Numbered from the stretch's first letter, positions 10,221 to 22,710 are shown. The stretch: 64,000 nucleotides of DNA from Gibbula magus (GCA_936450465.1 OW388293.1:29455860-29519859), one strand, 5' to 3'. The notes: generated by a model from the letters alone, not told the origin. Translations and numbers: made by a program.

Positions 10221-11414
10221 TCAGAAATGGACAGGCAAAGCGACAGATTATATGCAGGATTTAAAAACAAAATATCTTTCAAACGTAAAAAAAAGGATTT
10301 GAAATAACTAATACAGTTGAAAACTTTTTTTTCCAAACAGTTTGATACAAAGATATTACATTATTATCCAAATTATGTACGATACCTATTTTGGAAACAA
10401 TTTGTTGTCTGACACTAAAACTGAAAATAAATACATTTAACTTGTCGACAATATATTGGAGTTCAAGAAGTGATAGAAACAAGAAAGTCAGACTTTACTT
10501 TAATGGATACTTTAAAATACAATGTATTATCTACAAAGGAAAATGGTTCTTACCTCCTACCTGTTTGTCAGGGATTGTGATCTGACTGCATTTTTAGCAA
10601 TGTAAAATTGCTCTAAAGGTAAAAATAACCAGTATAAAAACAATTTAGTAAATGTTATCCTATGCTTTGAAGTCAGTGAATATTATGAATTGTATGAGAA
10701 TAATGAAGAATAATTAAGCCTGTTGTACGTTGATTCTATCACATATGCACTCCACTACATACTTACACTGCTATTAATCAACCAGAGTTTTATGAATAAA
10801 AAAAACCTATCTGGTTTGCTGTTTACAATACAATGCAAGCAAAATACACTTCTGTCTTTTGAATGTAAATCGTTACTAGGTTCTCTACCAACCAATGGAA
10901 TGCATGGTTTGTATATATGAGATTCTCTAAGGAGCTTCTACACACTGAGAACAATCCACTACAAATTTATGAAAATTGGTCATAAGATAGATTGAATAAT
11001 GACTCTTACAAAGAAATTGAAAAGGTACCTCACCATTGAAACTGTTCTGCTAGGTGGCGCCGCAAGCTGATGGGGACCCCATAATTATGCAAAGTATGCA
11101 CTATTTGTTTCTAAATGTGATTTTAATTTAAAGAGAAACATTTATGAAGGTAGTATCAATGAAATAAAAGGCTTTTCCATGTTAATTTACTTTGTTTTAA
11201 AGAAAAAGTATACACGTATGAATAAATTTACTAAATTTTTTAACAATTGTGGCTGGAAAAAGAAATTTGTAAATTCAAAACCCACTACAGTGACCCAAAA
11301 ATTAAGAGAACCATAGACTTTAATATTTCAATATAGAAATCAATATAATGAAAGAAAACGGCAGGTCATTATTCTATTTTTAATAAAAACAAATTTAAAC
11401 TCAGATATTCTCAC
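10221..11414. other. No gene or repeat recognised
   Basis: AT-rich with short open stretches only. A GGTGGCGCCGCAAGC island near 11053 is the only GC-rich spot. I could not match this stretch to other parts of the window. Confidence 0.5.
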
Positions 11415-12102
11415 ATCATCCTGGTTCTCGGGCCATCGATCTCGCTACTCTTCTTGTTCTTGTACACATACTTTCAGACGGTGTCATCCAAATTTATGTG
11501 TGCGAAATCTAACATAAGGATGCATAGATGCTATTCGCTATTTTTAATATTAACGACACCCATTTGCAAATGCAGAATTAATTTTTAAAAACTCGAGGTG
11601 GAGTGAAAACAAACACCGTAATTCGGTGCTGCACAGACGATTATATATATTACTTGTATGAAGATTGCACATCCCCATATGTCATATGTAGACGACGACT
11701 GCAATACTCGTTAAAGTATTTCTTCAAAATTTGCATCGATTTTGTCTCCGACAAGGTGATCCACAAATGTTTGCGAAACAAGCCCTTCGAATTTCGCGCA
11801 CTCTCATAGTATTAATTATCTTCAAAATATACTTTTAATACCTTATCATGTAGTTGAATGCTTCAATAATATTGACAGTGTGGATTGTTGGATTGGATGA
11901 TTTGGTATATATTATGCTTGTTGGGTCTTTATTGGATTTCAAATCAGATGACACCGACTGGAAGTATGTGTATAGACATATTTCTATAGTAAAAACCCAT
12001 CTCATCCGCCATTTGTTTCGCGTCATAGAGGCAGCCATTGAGCAGCCCATGCCTTGGGCGAGAGAAGAGTAGGAGATCGAAGGCCCGGGAACCAGGATGA
12101 TT
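11415..12102. mobile_element. Foldback or long-TIR non-autonomous DNA element, about 690 bp
   Basis: ATCATCCTGGTTC.CGGGCC at 11415 pairs with GGCCCGGGAACCAGGATGAT ending at 12101. The pairing continues through ATCGATCTC..TACTCTTCT. After an interruption of about 75 bases in the right arm it resumes at ACACATACTT.CAG.CGGTGTCAT (left arm 11465-11492, right arm about 11943-11975). No transposase frame; the opposed frames at 11835-12107 lie inside the right arm and are not genes. Confidence 0.75.
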
Positions 12103-12399
12103 ATCACGTTTTTTTTTTACCAAATGGAGATAACTCCAAAGCTCGACTGACTACTAATTAAACAGCATGTTTCACTTTAAATAGATTATAGATAAAAATG
12201 TTTTAAAAAAAACATAAAAAAAACGGTTTCATCATAAAATAAAGTGTAATTATAATAAACGATTTAATGATCCACTTCCTATACGTATATTTAAAGTTCC
12301 AAAATAGATGTATGACACTGTTACTGAAAATCGACGCAGAAGCTACAAGGCTATGCACTTCTCAATCTGACAACTGCGAATGTGCAGAAACAAGTTGTG

Positions 12400-13480
12400 T
12401 TAAACTACTTTAAGCAGGAGGCATCAACTGATATGTTTCAAGGCTTTTTAAATCCTTAGGGTTTAACTGAATGAGATCAATGAGATCTGTTGAGAACGTA
12501 TTAATCTCACATCATTACAATAAAAATGTATCACATCTTCTCTCTGAGAAGGCGTGGACAGTGTTTCCTTTCTTTAAGTTTCTGCTGATGATCCGATGTT
12601 GTGCAAAATAAAGGATCAATTTGTTTTATTAAACAAGCGTTTTTCCATCATTAAACAGGTAGAACATCATCATAATAATATCAGCTCTGGGGAAATGAAA
12701 ACTACAAATACCCTTTTACTAGTTTCCGCAAGTCACACGGTAAGAAACAAACCTACCCAAGTTTACACATGGCAAGTGTATCTAGATCATCATAGGGATC
12801 TCATTGACCTCGCATAATGATTGCTGCAAGCTGTGTCTGTGCAGGAGATCAGTGGTTGAGGCGGATATGTAATCAAGGATATCCACCCCTATGGGAGACA
12901 ACTTAATAAAATCAATGAGGTTCAATGAAAAGATGTTTTTAACTTTCGTTAACATATATCACATCATCTTGAGAAGTTGCCATATCTATATAGTGTCTCT
13001 TTAAGTAATCACCTTACTGTAATGATTATTCTTTCATTGAGTTAAACTATGATTATAAGAGGTAAGTAATACTGATAAATTAAGACAGCAATACATTTGT
13101 ACATGATTATCCTGAGATAATATTAGGTTCACCAGAGAACAGGACTCATAAGAACATTGCAAGTGATGAGGATTATGTATGTGCAGTAAATACATGTTAT
13201 CCATAGTCGACTATTACATACACAAACTGTATAATACTCAGTTCTGCAAATCGTATATATATATATACCTACCGAGGTCAAAATCTGGTAGGTTATTGCA
13301 ACGTCTCAGAGACCCCAGATGAGCTCCATATGAAGGACGGCTCGTATCACTGAAGATGTGCCCTAGCAGAAGACATCACGTGAGCGAGGCGGAAATGGAA
13401 TCACGGATCTTCATATCTCTGGGTGTCAACTGAATAGGTTCAATGAGTTCACAAGAGAACAAGAATAACACTTCGATCGT
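12400..13480. repeat. Three degenerate tandem copies of a 0.4-0.55-kb unit
   Basis: A recognisable core recurs at about 12410-12500, 12840-12935 and 13380-13455: a GCGGA.ATG.AATCA.GGAT-like start, then GG..CAACTGAAT and GGTTCAATGAG. Each is followed by a CACATCATC..GAGAAG-like stretch. Spacing is about 430 and 540 bases. Similarity is low, so the duplication is old. A short frame at 12596-12817 is not repeated and is not called. Confidence 0.5.
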
Positions 13481-13879
13481 CTATAATGTAGTGAAAACCA
13501 GATGACAACCTGTAAATGTAAAATGTAAAATTTATTTATATTTCTTTACAACAAGTCTTATTAATTGACAAAACTGTATCCATATATCGGTAGCCTAACT
13601 TATAAAGATAGTGTTAGATCAAACTAAGCACAATATACTTAAAACATCCATTATATCGACATAGTTATTTCAATATTTTGAGAGAGAAAAATAACACATA
13701 ATAGTTGTAATAGTTGTATTTATCATATCCATTATTGTCTAAGTCAAATATCTCGAGTTTTCGACGTCGTATTAAAAAACTGACTAGTTTGGGAAATTAG
13801 TCCAAACATTAAATCAGTTAAAGAATACTTCTCCGTGTTTTTAAAAAAATTGAAATTTGAAATTTTTCCCCGAAATTAA

Positions 13880-14110
13880 TTTTTAGAAAACACAACTATT
13901 CATCGACATATAACACATACTCTGTGTAAACATTAATAAATGTGCCTCGTCCTGCACACATTTACAACATTTTGAACATGGTAGGGATCATGATCGTTTA
14001 AAATTCATTTCTTACCCCTGTCTACTTTAAAAAAATTATATTTTAGTTAAAAAATAAAACAGTCACCAATTAAGTCATTCAAACTACTGCCGAAAGGTGT
14101 TATTGTATCG
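13880..14110. repeat. Diverged paralogous block (partner 22490-22710)
   Basis: CGACATATAA.ACAT, then GTG.AACATTAATAAATGT, ACATGGTAG.GATCATG and TTCAAACTACTGC are shared in order with 22507-22690, ending in GTTATTGTATC.TGCCATAA. In this copy the block is followed by the solo transposon end at 14175, while in the other copy it runs on toward the block shared with 6.3 kb. Confidence 0.75.
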
Positions 14111-14174
14111 TGCCATAATAAAATGCATCGCACTCCTTTAAAATATAGAATTAATCGAAAACAAGTGAGTGTTG

Positions 14175-14203
14175 TACTTTCTTATGCCCGTCAGTTTATA
14201 TAT
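14175..14203. mobile_element. Solo terminal repeat of the 4126-4995 transposon family
   Basis: TACTTTCTTATGCCCGTCAG and the following TTTATAT match the right end at 4969-4995 with two or three differences. I found no matching left end within 2 kb, so this is a truncated or solo end. Confidence 0.6.
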
Positions 14204-15219
14204 GATGCTATATCCAATGATTTTATCCAGGCTGTTATATGGAAACATGTTCACAGGACTATTATTTATCAAGCCATCCTCGATAAGCTTTAACCTACAC
14301 GTTTACGTGAATTTCTACTTATGCTCTAGATTCATCCGTGGTACATGTATATCTAATGATTCTTTGAAATACCTTTTCTGATCTTTTATCAAATAAAACG
14401 TCTACGCTGGGGTTTTTAGCTTAACAATGGAAGAAGTTAGGTTTATAGAAGAACTCAATTATTATCAATACAGCTTTGCAGCTGAAAGCTTACTCAGACA
14501 ACCACAATTTGAAAGACTTATCTGAGTGGCGTATGTAGTTCATTAAATCACAAGGCAGAGCCGCAGATGAATCCAAGTTATTAGTAGAGATTTATTGCAA
14601 CTTATACCCTGGGGGTCAGGCAGGATGGACTGAAAGCATAGTGCACAAAGTATATGCTACTTCGTTAACTATCATGATTATCATGATGCGTTCATAATAC
14701 AGATGTGCTATGTATTAACTTACATGCAAGTTGATAAGAAATGGACGTAAAGAAGCCCCCAAAACATCGTACATGTATACTCATTTCCGTTTCTTGTTAT
14801 CTCAAAATAGGCTTTACAGCTGAACGTATGAAAAGGGTTTATACCTCCATCATACTTATCTGTAATCCTTTCATTCGTTTGTGGATGTAATATGCTCACC
14901 ATCAACATACTGTGGGTTATAACAGTGCCGTTATTCATTTGTCAATGCACTTAGAACACACAAAAACCCACCAATTTTATCAAACTGTTGTTATTCTCTC
15001 ATATCTATCATTTATTTTACCAAAGTAGCCATGACTTTTGTGCTGTCCCTTCTTTGTATTGGTGGTACAACACATGCTGCAAGGTTGTGTCATATCATAC
15101 TTTGTGATTGGTACACGTCGCAAAGCATTTTAACAAGTAATACAACATATTACCCATATGGGAAGACGGACACAGGGTAGTATTTTTCCTGTAAGTCACA
15201 TGGGAGTTACACCTTTTTC
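14204..15219. other. No gene recognised
   Basis: Short frames only (for instance on the minus strand at 14720-14938), with no family resemblance, upstream signal or paralogous copy to support them. Confidence 0.45.
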
Positions 15220-15570
15220 TGGCTTTTGATTGGCTGTTACAGAAAAGTAAGAATTTCATTGGTTGCCGGAACTACTTCATTCATCTTTCTTACTTTTCCC
15301 CGACTAGTAACTTTAGAAACTGTCTTCTGCATTTTAACATGTTTTATTTGTTTCCCGCAGTTGAAATTAGCGTTTTCGTACATGTGCCGACGCATCAAAT
15401 GTCGGAGGAAGCAGTTAAATTGTCCGAAATTTAAAGAAACTAGCGATTATTGCTTGACTGTATAACCACGGAAAGCTTCAAGAGCGACGGCGATCGTTCG
15501 AATGTAATGACGTCATAGGCGCGAGCGGTTATGACGTCACAGTGTCGATTGTAACGTCACAGGGCTTTTC
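15220..15570. promoter_or_regulatory. Promoter-like patch: inverted CCAAT boxes and a CRE cluster
   Basis: ATTGG (inverted CCAAT) at 15229 and 15258, perfect TGACGTCA at 15508-15515 and 15532-15539, and the half-site AACGTCAC near 15553. Local GC is higher than the surroundings (GGCGCGAGCGG between the CREs). A related TGACGTCA ... TTGTAACGTCAC pair occurs at 46.99 kb, so a repeat origin is possible. No downstream exon is recognised. The frame at 15226-15465 has several cysteines and basic residues but no family I know. Confidence 0.3.
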
Positions 15571-15892
15571 GGGTTGAGCCGACTTGTTTTTGAGCTTCGC
15601 ACGACTCTTGATATGGATGTTGCAATAACTTTTATGTATAATCATGGATTGATAGTAATTGGCAGGAATACAAAACTTTCAACTAAAGCCACATCTTTCT
15701 TTTATTGTGAAAGACATTTTCGCAGGGGACATTTTAATCGTGCGGAGTAAACAAGGATAGGTACGTAAGAAGTGAATCCACGTCACACGCGTATGGATAT
15801 GGAGATTCATCTCCTTCTCGGGTCCTTTTAGAGAAGCTATTGGCTTTTAATATTCGCGTTTTTACTTTAATTTGTCATATGGGTAATATAAA

Positions 15893-16040
15893 CAATAACC
15901 AACTCGTGACGGGGAATGGCAGGTTATCTTTCCCTCGTTATATCAATTGTGTGTAATTCTCTCGCCAAGGCTCGAGAATTACTCAAATGATATAACTCGG
16001 GAAAGATAATCTGTCATTCCCCGTCACTCGTTAGTTATTG
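15893..16040. mobile_element. 148-bp palindromic MITE-like hairpin
   Basis: CAATAACCAACTCGTGACGG at 15893 pairs with the complement ending at 16040. The arms run through GGGAATG.CAG.TTATCTTTCCC and TATATCA to a centre near 15966 (AATTCTC..CGAGAATT). Almost the whole length is self-complementary, as in foldback MITEs. No frame and no clear target duplication. Confidence 0.8.
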
Positions 16041-16564
16041 TCTAATTGTGTTGCACACGTCTAGCAGTTTATTCATTCATACATACATGTGGATTTTAAC
16101 GTTTTGTGTTTCATCTGCTCCTTAGCTTTGGCAACTGGCCGATCATACTTCTTTGAAAACAAAATATTGACATAAGAATTAAAAGTTTGAAAAGTGTATG
16201 TAGTAGCAATTATAGTTATACATTATTTCTGAAATAATGATTGGCTAATCACTGAATCGTTTACTCGTCATCAGACAATATACAATTATAGACTTCAGTT
16301 GAGGTGAAACAAATGGTTTATCGACCTCGGAACAGGTTTGTTCACAGAGGCGATAGTAAAGAAAGTTTCATTTTTTCTAATTTTAGTTGTAAACCTCAAA
16401 TCAATGACAACATACACTTTGATTGAACAATAGCATGATTATTCTTAATTTGTTAAACATTTACAGCATTATTTGGCGCATTTTGGGGATACAACTAATA
16501 TAAGCAATTCCAAACAGCTAAGCTCCTCGCAGTGGTGATCTATTTTAGCTCCAGGTCATGGGAT

Positions 16565-16606
16565 TGTTATGTCGACCTTGCGTTACACTTCCCTCGGTCA
16601 ACATAA
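16565..16606. repeat. Short hairpin with a GTCGACC/GGTCAAC stem
   Basis: TTATGTCGACC at about 16567 pairs with GGTCAACATAA ending near 16606, one mismatch, loop about 20 bases. Possibly the core of a degraded palindromic element. Confidence 0.5.
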
Positions 16607-16710
16607 CGTTTGGTCATTGTAGATGACCATCCGTCTCGGCCAATCAGAAAACAGAACACTCGTCCATCATATCATAGGAAAAGGAACTATATTGCTACAA
16701 AATTGTTATG

Positions 16711-17300
16711 GACCATAGACAGATGTATTTGTTTTCTGGTACTAGTCAATATCTGACTAGAAATATATAGCAGGCATTTAAATTGTAACAGACATTGGTT
16801 AATAGTAAAACGTTAAACATTTGTTTTGAGATTAGAAAGAAGTAATGCTTGAGGACTTCTTCTTAGCTGTATCGTACCCTTCAGATAGACTAAGAGTTAC
16901 CATCCTCATGGAAATATTGATATATGTTAAAGAAACAACGAAAATCTCATTGGCAATTGATTGTTAAAACTTGTTAAGGTGATTGTTTTAAGACTTCCTC
17001 CAGAATGATGAATTAAAAATGATTTGTTTTCGAAAACAAGGGAGGAAGTGTATATTATCTTTAGGGATGTCTCAGCATGCATTCTCTGCTAAATGAGTTA
17101 AACTGCATCAGTAGAGAACCACAGGAAGAAAGATGAGTGTACAGAACGATAGTGAACAGATAGGAAGCCTCATCTTACTCATTGCAGCATATGTGTATCC
17201 CAAGTGTTTCTACAGTCGCCTTTGCAATGTCAAAATAAACACGAAAGAATAACGATTGTTTTGAAAAGACTTTAAATCACCCTATAAGGATATGTTGAAA
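16711..17300. repeat. Diverged paralogous block (partner 26700-27310)
   Basis: Anchors: GACCATA.ACAGATGTATT at 16711 and 26723; GACATTGGTT at 16791 and 26808; TTTTGAGA.T at 16826 and 26832; TCTCAGCATG at 17070 and 27093; AGAAGAAAG-like stretch near 17126 and 27151; GCATATGTGTATCC near 17187 and 27216; TTTTGAAA.GACTTT near 17258 and 27287. Offset is near 10.0 kb throughout. Confidence 0.8.
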
Positions 17301-17569
17301 ATATGTTTTGCGTGCGGTGACACATACACTGTAAGTGATGAGGTAGTTTCGTGGGCGGAGCTTAGCGCCTGATCTTTACTAAATGTGTTTAATCCTTACC
17401 TTTAGAGACAATCAACAATCCCATGTACTAATTCTGGAATTCATCGTAATTCCAACAGGTAAATAATCCGTCCATGATAATAAAAGTAAAATAAAACACG
17501 TTATTGTTGCCAGAGGAGAAACTCAGAGGTTATGTTCCTTTGTGAAATAATAACAAGAGCAAAATACTG

Positions 17570-20180
17570 TATTTACATCTGCTATCTGGTTTCCTTTCTT
17601 GTCACCTTTGACTGGACCCAGACTGTCTCTGTATAGTGATTGCTTGGTGAACGGTGAACGGATCGATAGTGCAGAAAGGAACACCATTCTTCATGTGTGT
17701 ATTATATCAAGTTCATATAAGGTATGTTTAATGATGTTTTCTTTAAATACTTTGAGAGGTATGGTCCGGAAACTAACTATATGTTTTCTAATGCATGTTT
17801 GATCTTTAAATGGAGAGCAAATGTACCGTTTGGACACGTCCTATTACAGTGTACAAAAACGCGCCAGATTTCACCTTCATATGGTCATCTTCTCTTGCGA
17901 AGGCAAGCTATAGTGTCGTCACGAACAATTATTTAAAGACGCCACAGACGACAAAATACGGGGAGTCACGCTGAAACAATGTATGCCAGACTAACGTAAT
18001 ATGTGCACTATGCCGTATGGAAAATATTAACTTTTTTAAATTTTAAACCACATGGTTAATAATCTGAAATATGAAAGAGAAAAGCAAAGTACCAATGGTC
18101 CTGAATGTTTATAATGCACAGGTTTTGCATTACATGCTTCATTCTCCACAGATACCTTTTATCAGAATGTTCGAATTACATGTCAGCTTTAACAGTGCCA
18201 GGTAATCGATTAACGTGTATAAATTCATCAACTTTGTCAATGTATTGAAACTAACAACTATCATGAAGCTGTTGTTTTAATGTCGGCAGATAAACCATTG
18301 TCATGAAATTGTTATTAATGTGTATGCTAGTGTGTTTTTTTAAATATCATGCATGCCTGAAACCATAGATGAATTTAATTTATTCTCAGTAGTTGCTGTG
18401 ATATGACGTGTTTCAGCATCAAAAGTATTATATGAAATGTAATAGTGTTCCCGAGTAGTATAATTAGTAATGAAATGTGTGATTATATAATGAAAATATA
18501 ATCCATATTTGCACTTAAGCAGTAGAAGGTCATATTTTCACTGCAGTGACTAATGTGTGGCTGGAATTACTTTTCATGATTGTCTCCCTTTCTAAAGTGA
18601 TTACCTCCGGTGAACGACAATGTTGTGCTGTTTCAATCAATGACGGATGACCTTTTGTGGTGTTAATATCATATTCAATATTACATAACATTCTGAACTT
18701 AATTTATTGTTGATATGTTGCATACTACTTTTTACTTCTTTTACTCGTGAAAACTCGTGGTATCACTTTGCGTTTGAAATAAAAACATAACTTGCGTTCT
18801 CCAATGTCTTAGGCATCTTTAGTTGACTAGATGGTGCTGTAAAATAGTATTGGTGTTAAATATATAAACATTCACAACATATTTATTTTTGTGAAACATT
18901 GTCCTGTTTGAAATTGACTTATTTTCTCACTGCATTTACTGTGAATTGTAGCGCAACTATATGAGGAGTTGTTCGGATTATGTCAATCATTTCCATCCTT
19001 TCAATATCAGGTTTAATTGCTTTCACAAAGAAGAACATTAAAGGAACATAAAGTTTTCTTGTCATTTGAAATTTGTTATTGCAGATGCATTGTTGAAGCC
19101 TTACTGTTTAAATGAAAAATTTAAACCATAGGGTTGTTTAGAATGTACAAGTCTTTGTACAATAAGTGTTTGTAGAAGTGTTAATAAGTATTGTGAGAAG
19201 TGGGTCCTTATGTTGTTCAGGATGTGCTGTAGACTTATAACATGTTGATATTCCTTAAAATACCATGCTTTCAGTGACACCTGCAATCATAAGCCGGAAC
19301 TAGGGAACCATGGTAGGCACTGCACTGGAATTCAGTCAAACGTTGCACCAACTCCCCACTGTTGAACTATCACCTACAGGAAAGTTGAATTCGTATACTG
19401 CACTCTTCTGCCCAAATTGAAACCAGACGTTCTACCATCTCTTCGCTAGGATGTGTAGCAAATGCTTCGTTCCTAGTTCTCTTTATGGCTGCCTAGAAAA
19501 GATGCACGTTCTAAAAGCAATTCAGAATAATGGTTCTGTTAATAGCCTATAAAGGTGTCCGAATTTAAATAACTTTTTGTTTTATTGAAATGTATAATCA
19601 TTCTAATGTGTTAATGTAATACATAGAATCAATATTTTGCTGATGTAAATACGAATATCCTTAACTAGTTTGAGACATGTTATCTGTAATCCAGTGCTTG
19701 TGTCTACTGTCTCCTACTCATGTAGCAAAACTAGCCTAGGTTTTTTATGAGTTTGTATTTACTGTTGAACGGAAACCGAAAACTTAATGTGACATTGAGA
19801 TTTAATTGGTTGTCAAAGGACAGTTTTATATGAAAGCGATAGTAATTTTCGATTTTAGAAGAATATTAATCACAGGAAACCATTTATATAAATTTTCTCT
19901 TCAAACAGAAATTAAAACCTATTTAGATAAAAAAAAAACTGTCAAAACCAAATAAAAGTCGAAAGTAATGCATTAAATCGTTTGTCATTATCAATGTGTA
20001 GGGTGTTTTCATATCAATTTGCAATAATACCTAGAGGAGGACGTTGTAGTCTGACCATTGATATGGTTTGCTAACGTCAGAGGCTGTGCATCAACCCATA
20101 TAAGTGTTCAAGTGTTATCTTCGGTTTGGAGACATAATTGTTTCTGTAGATTTGTGTTCATATAAACTAGTTCACATACA
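17570..20180. repeat. Diverged paralogous block, copy 2 (partners 330-2340 and 34840-36240)
   Basis: See 330-2340 for anchors. This copy keeps an open frame at 17599-17738 (SPLTGPRLSLYSDC ... NTILHVC) ending in a donor-like AG|GTATGT at 17720. The copy near 400-484 shares LHVC and also ends at a donor-like AG|GTATCT, and a weaker match to the same stretch lies near 51625-51690. That is the best hint of an old exon here, but the 0.4-kb copy is frame-shifted in its first half. Confidence 0.75.
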
Positions 20181-20559
20181 TTTAATATGACTTCTACATG
20201 TAATCACACTAATCAAGGAAACCAATTACTAGCTGTTATCACCCAACAACCCAAATTACGTAACAAATCTGTCCATATACTTGACAAGAGACTTACCAGC
20301 TTGATTACCATAAAGCGTCTCAAGCGTCAAAGTTAATAAACTGTATTTCAAGTGCTTTTGGCCACGAGGCCTTTTCACAGAATAAACTTGTGACTTGCAA
20401 TTTCTCCTCCTATTTTGAATTAAAAAAATATTCAAATAATTAGGTGCATATATTTCATTTATATAGCTTTTTAGCAATGTTTTATATGTCTGTCAACATA
20501 CTCGATGTCTCTCTAACCTACCCAAAAACAATACCACAATTTTGAACTCGATGAAAATC
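20181..20559. other. No gene recognised
   Basis: AT-rich; the minus-strand frame at 20256-20477 has no recognisable features. Confidence 0.4.
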
Positions 20560-21830
20560 TGAAACAAATCATGTATGTCATCTTCTTATTTTAGAAAAAA
20601 TATGAAAATAGCCGTTTTACTATAATTAAAAAAAATACCTACTGGACTATTCCAATTATATGTTTTTAAGTCTATAAGAAGTGAAGAATCTAACAGCCCT
20701 TTAGCTGCATGTAATTGTCACAGATTGGTATTTTCTACACACGGAAACTATTATCTTGAATCTTATTTTTGCTTTAAATTCAAAGCAATTAAATAGAACT
20801 AGAGAAAGTTATGAAAATTATTTCTTTTTGGACTAAGTTTACCAATATCAAAAGGACAAGTGATTGATTGATAATGTATGATTTGCGCAACGAAATAGAC
20901 TATTTTAAATGTATATCAAGAGACACCATATTTGCATAATATTACCAAATTTGCTATATAATATTGCCAATGGAAATACAACTTATTAAAACAATAATGA
21001 AGTGTTTGCAACGTATAACATAATCTCGCTCTTACTGAGCTATTATTGTATACAAAATACAACTATAACAAACGTTATCTTTGATTCATCACAGGACTAC
21101 ATAAGGATAAGCTGTTGGCTTTGATGCTATCTTACTGTTACAATCATAGACTGTTTTCGTGTCATATAAGCTGTACATTAGGTGAATATTATATAACATA
21201 AGTAAATTCGTTGTGGTTGCCATACACATACATTGGCAGAATTATCAGATATAATACAGGCTGAGTTGTCGCAATATTGGCAGAATATAGAAGACGGAAT
21301 ATTCCAAAAGATGAACATTGGTTGTTAGAGGCAGACATACAGCAATCCCTAGATCTAATTTAACCCGAAGATGAAGTTTCAATACCTTCAGTTGTAATTA
21401 TACGGCATGTTTCCTATTTCATTTGACACAAGTGGATTGGACGATGTATTCATGGCCTCAATGGAGGCCAATGTGCTATGTGCATCACATACGTTGATCT
21501 TTAATAACTGTTAGGAGAGATGATAAGGAGAAGCCATTTCCCCTGTTGGAACTATTATCACAGCAAATGGTATCTACAAAAAGTGTCTGATTTCAAAACT
21601 AACCATTATCGTCGTGATCAAACATTATCGTGTGCAAAGATTTTCTTACTCGAGGATAAATGCCAGCTAATTGTACGCGAACGTAATTAGCCTTTGTGTT
21701 GACACTTCCACACTTGCAGTGAAAACATGTACAAGGAAGGTAAATTCCTGAAAACCAAACGAACTGGAATACATCCTGAGATACAGAGTGAGAGAGTAAT
21801 CTAGTCATTGTTCAACACTGCTTCAGCAGT
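20560..21830. repeat. Diverged paralogous block (partner 46120-47640)
   Basis: Anchors: TATTTTAGAAAA..ATGAAAATAGC at 20587 and 46127; AGCTGCATGTAATTGTCAC at 20703 and 46231; ACTATTATCTTGAATC near 20747 and 46269; TTTCATTTGACACAA at 21416 and 47265; GTTAGGAGAG.TGAT.AGGAGAAGCC near 21509 and 47334; ATTACAGCAAAT near 21551 and 47390. About 75% identity by eye. Confidence 0.8.
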
Positions 21831-21942
21831 ATCATCAGCGGCCCATTAGGGGCGAAAATCAACAGATAAAAAGTGTTATAACTAATTATAAATACACATT
21901 TGAACATCCAATAAATAAAAGTAATCAACAAGTTCTTATATT

Positions 21943-21975
21943 TATGTATTTATTTATTTATTTATTTATATATAA
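21943..21975. repeat. (TTTA)n microsatellite
   Basis: Six or seven TTTA units, slightly imperfect. Confidence 0.9.
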
Positions 21976-22430
21976 ATGAGTTTAAATAGAATAACTAGCT
22001 CCGATTTCCTCCTACATGTTTCGTTTTACTCTCCAGGGAGGTTTATATTTCAGTAATTATGACTTACACTTACCCTAGTACTTATTTGATAGACACTTTT
22101 GAAGTAGTCTAAAACAAATAGTCAAACAACCAATCAGACTGAAGAAGATCAAATAAGAACATGTGTTGTATCTTTACAGCAGGCTTTTATAAATTAGTAT
22201 GATTAAATTCTCGGTAATGGGATTGTTTATAGAAACGTTCTACTTATGTCAGTTACAATGTATCTACGTAAATGATAATTTATACAATGTATAGTTTCTT
22301 AAAACAATGACACACACTTAGGTATAATACATTCTGTCACCTTTACTCTGGAATACCAGACTGATGCACCCACGACATTTCATTAATACTTCCAGTATTA
22401 TTGTGTTCACGATTATACATCTATTGTCGC

Positions 22431-22482
22431 AAATGGCCGCGATACTGCCGAAGCGGCGTTAAGCAATAACTCAGTCACTCAC
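22431..22482 (+). repeat. Probable molluscan SINE 3' end
   Basis: AAATGGCCGCGATACTGCCG, then AAGCGGCGTTAAGCAATAAC and an ACTC-type tail (CAGTCACTCAC). Repeated gastropod sequences I recall end in a similar GCCGA..GGCGTTAA.CAA plus (ACTC)n tail. The 5' tRNA-like head is not evident here, so the copy is probably truncated. Confidence 0.45.
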
Positions 22483-22489
22483 TTACTAT

Positions 22490-22710
22490 ACATATATATA
22501 AACTGCGACATATAAGACATCTTCTATGTGAACATTAATAAATGTCACTCATTCTGCATATATTTAAAACAGTTTAACCATGGTAGAGGTCATGTTGGTG
22601 TAAATGTCATTTCTTGAACTTCAGCATCAAGCAAAACTATTCTAACTAAAGATTTGATCACGAATGTAATTAATTCAAACTACTGCAGATATATGTTATT
22701 GTATCATGCC
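22490..22710. repeat. Diverged paralogous block (partner 13880-14110)
   Basis: See 13880-14110. It is followed by an unmatched 100 bases, then the block shared with 6.33 kb. Confidence 0.75.
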
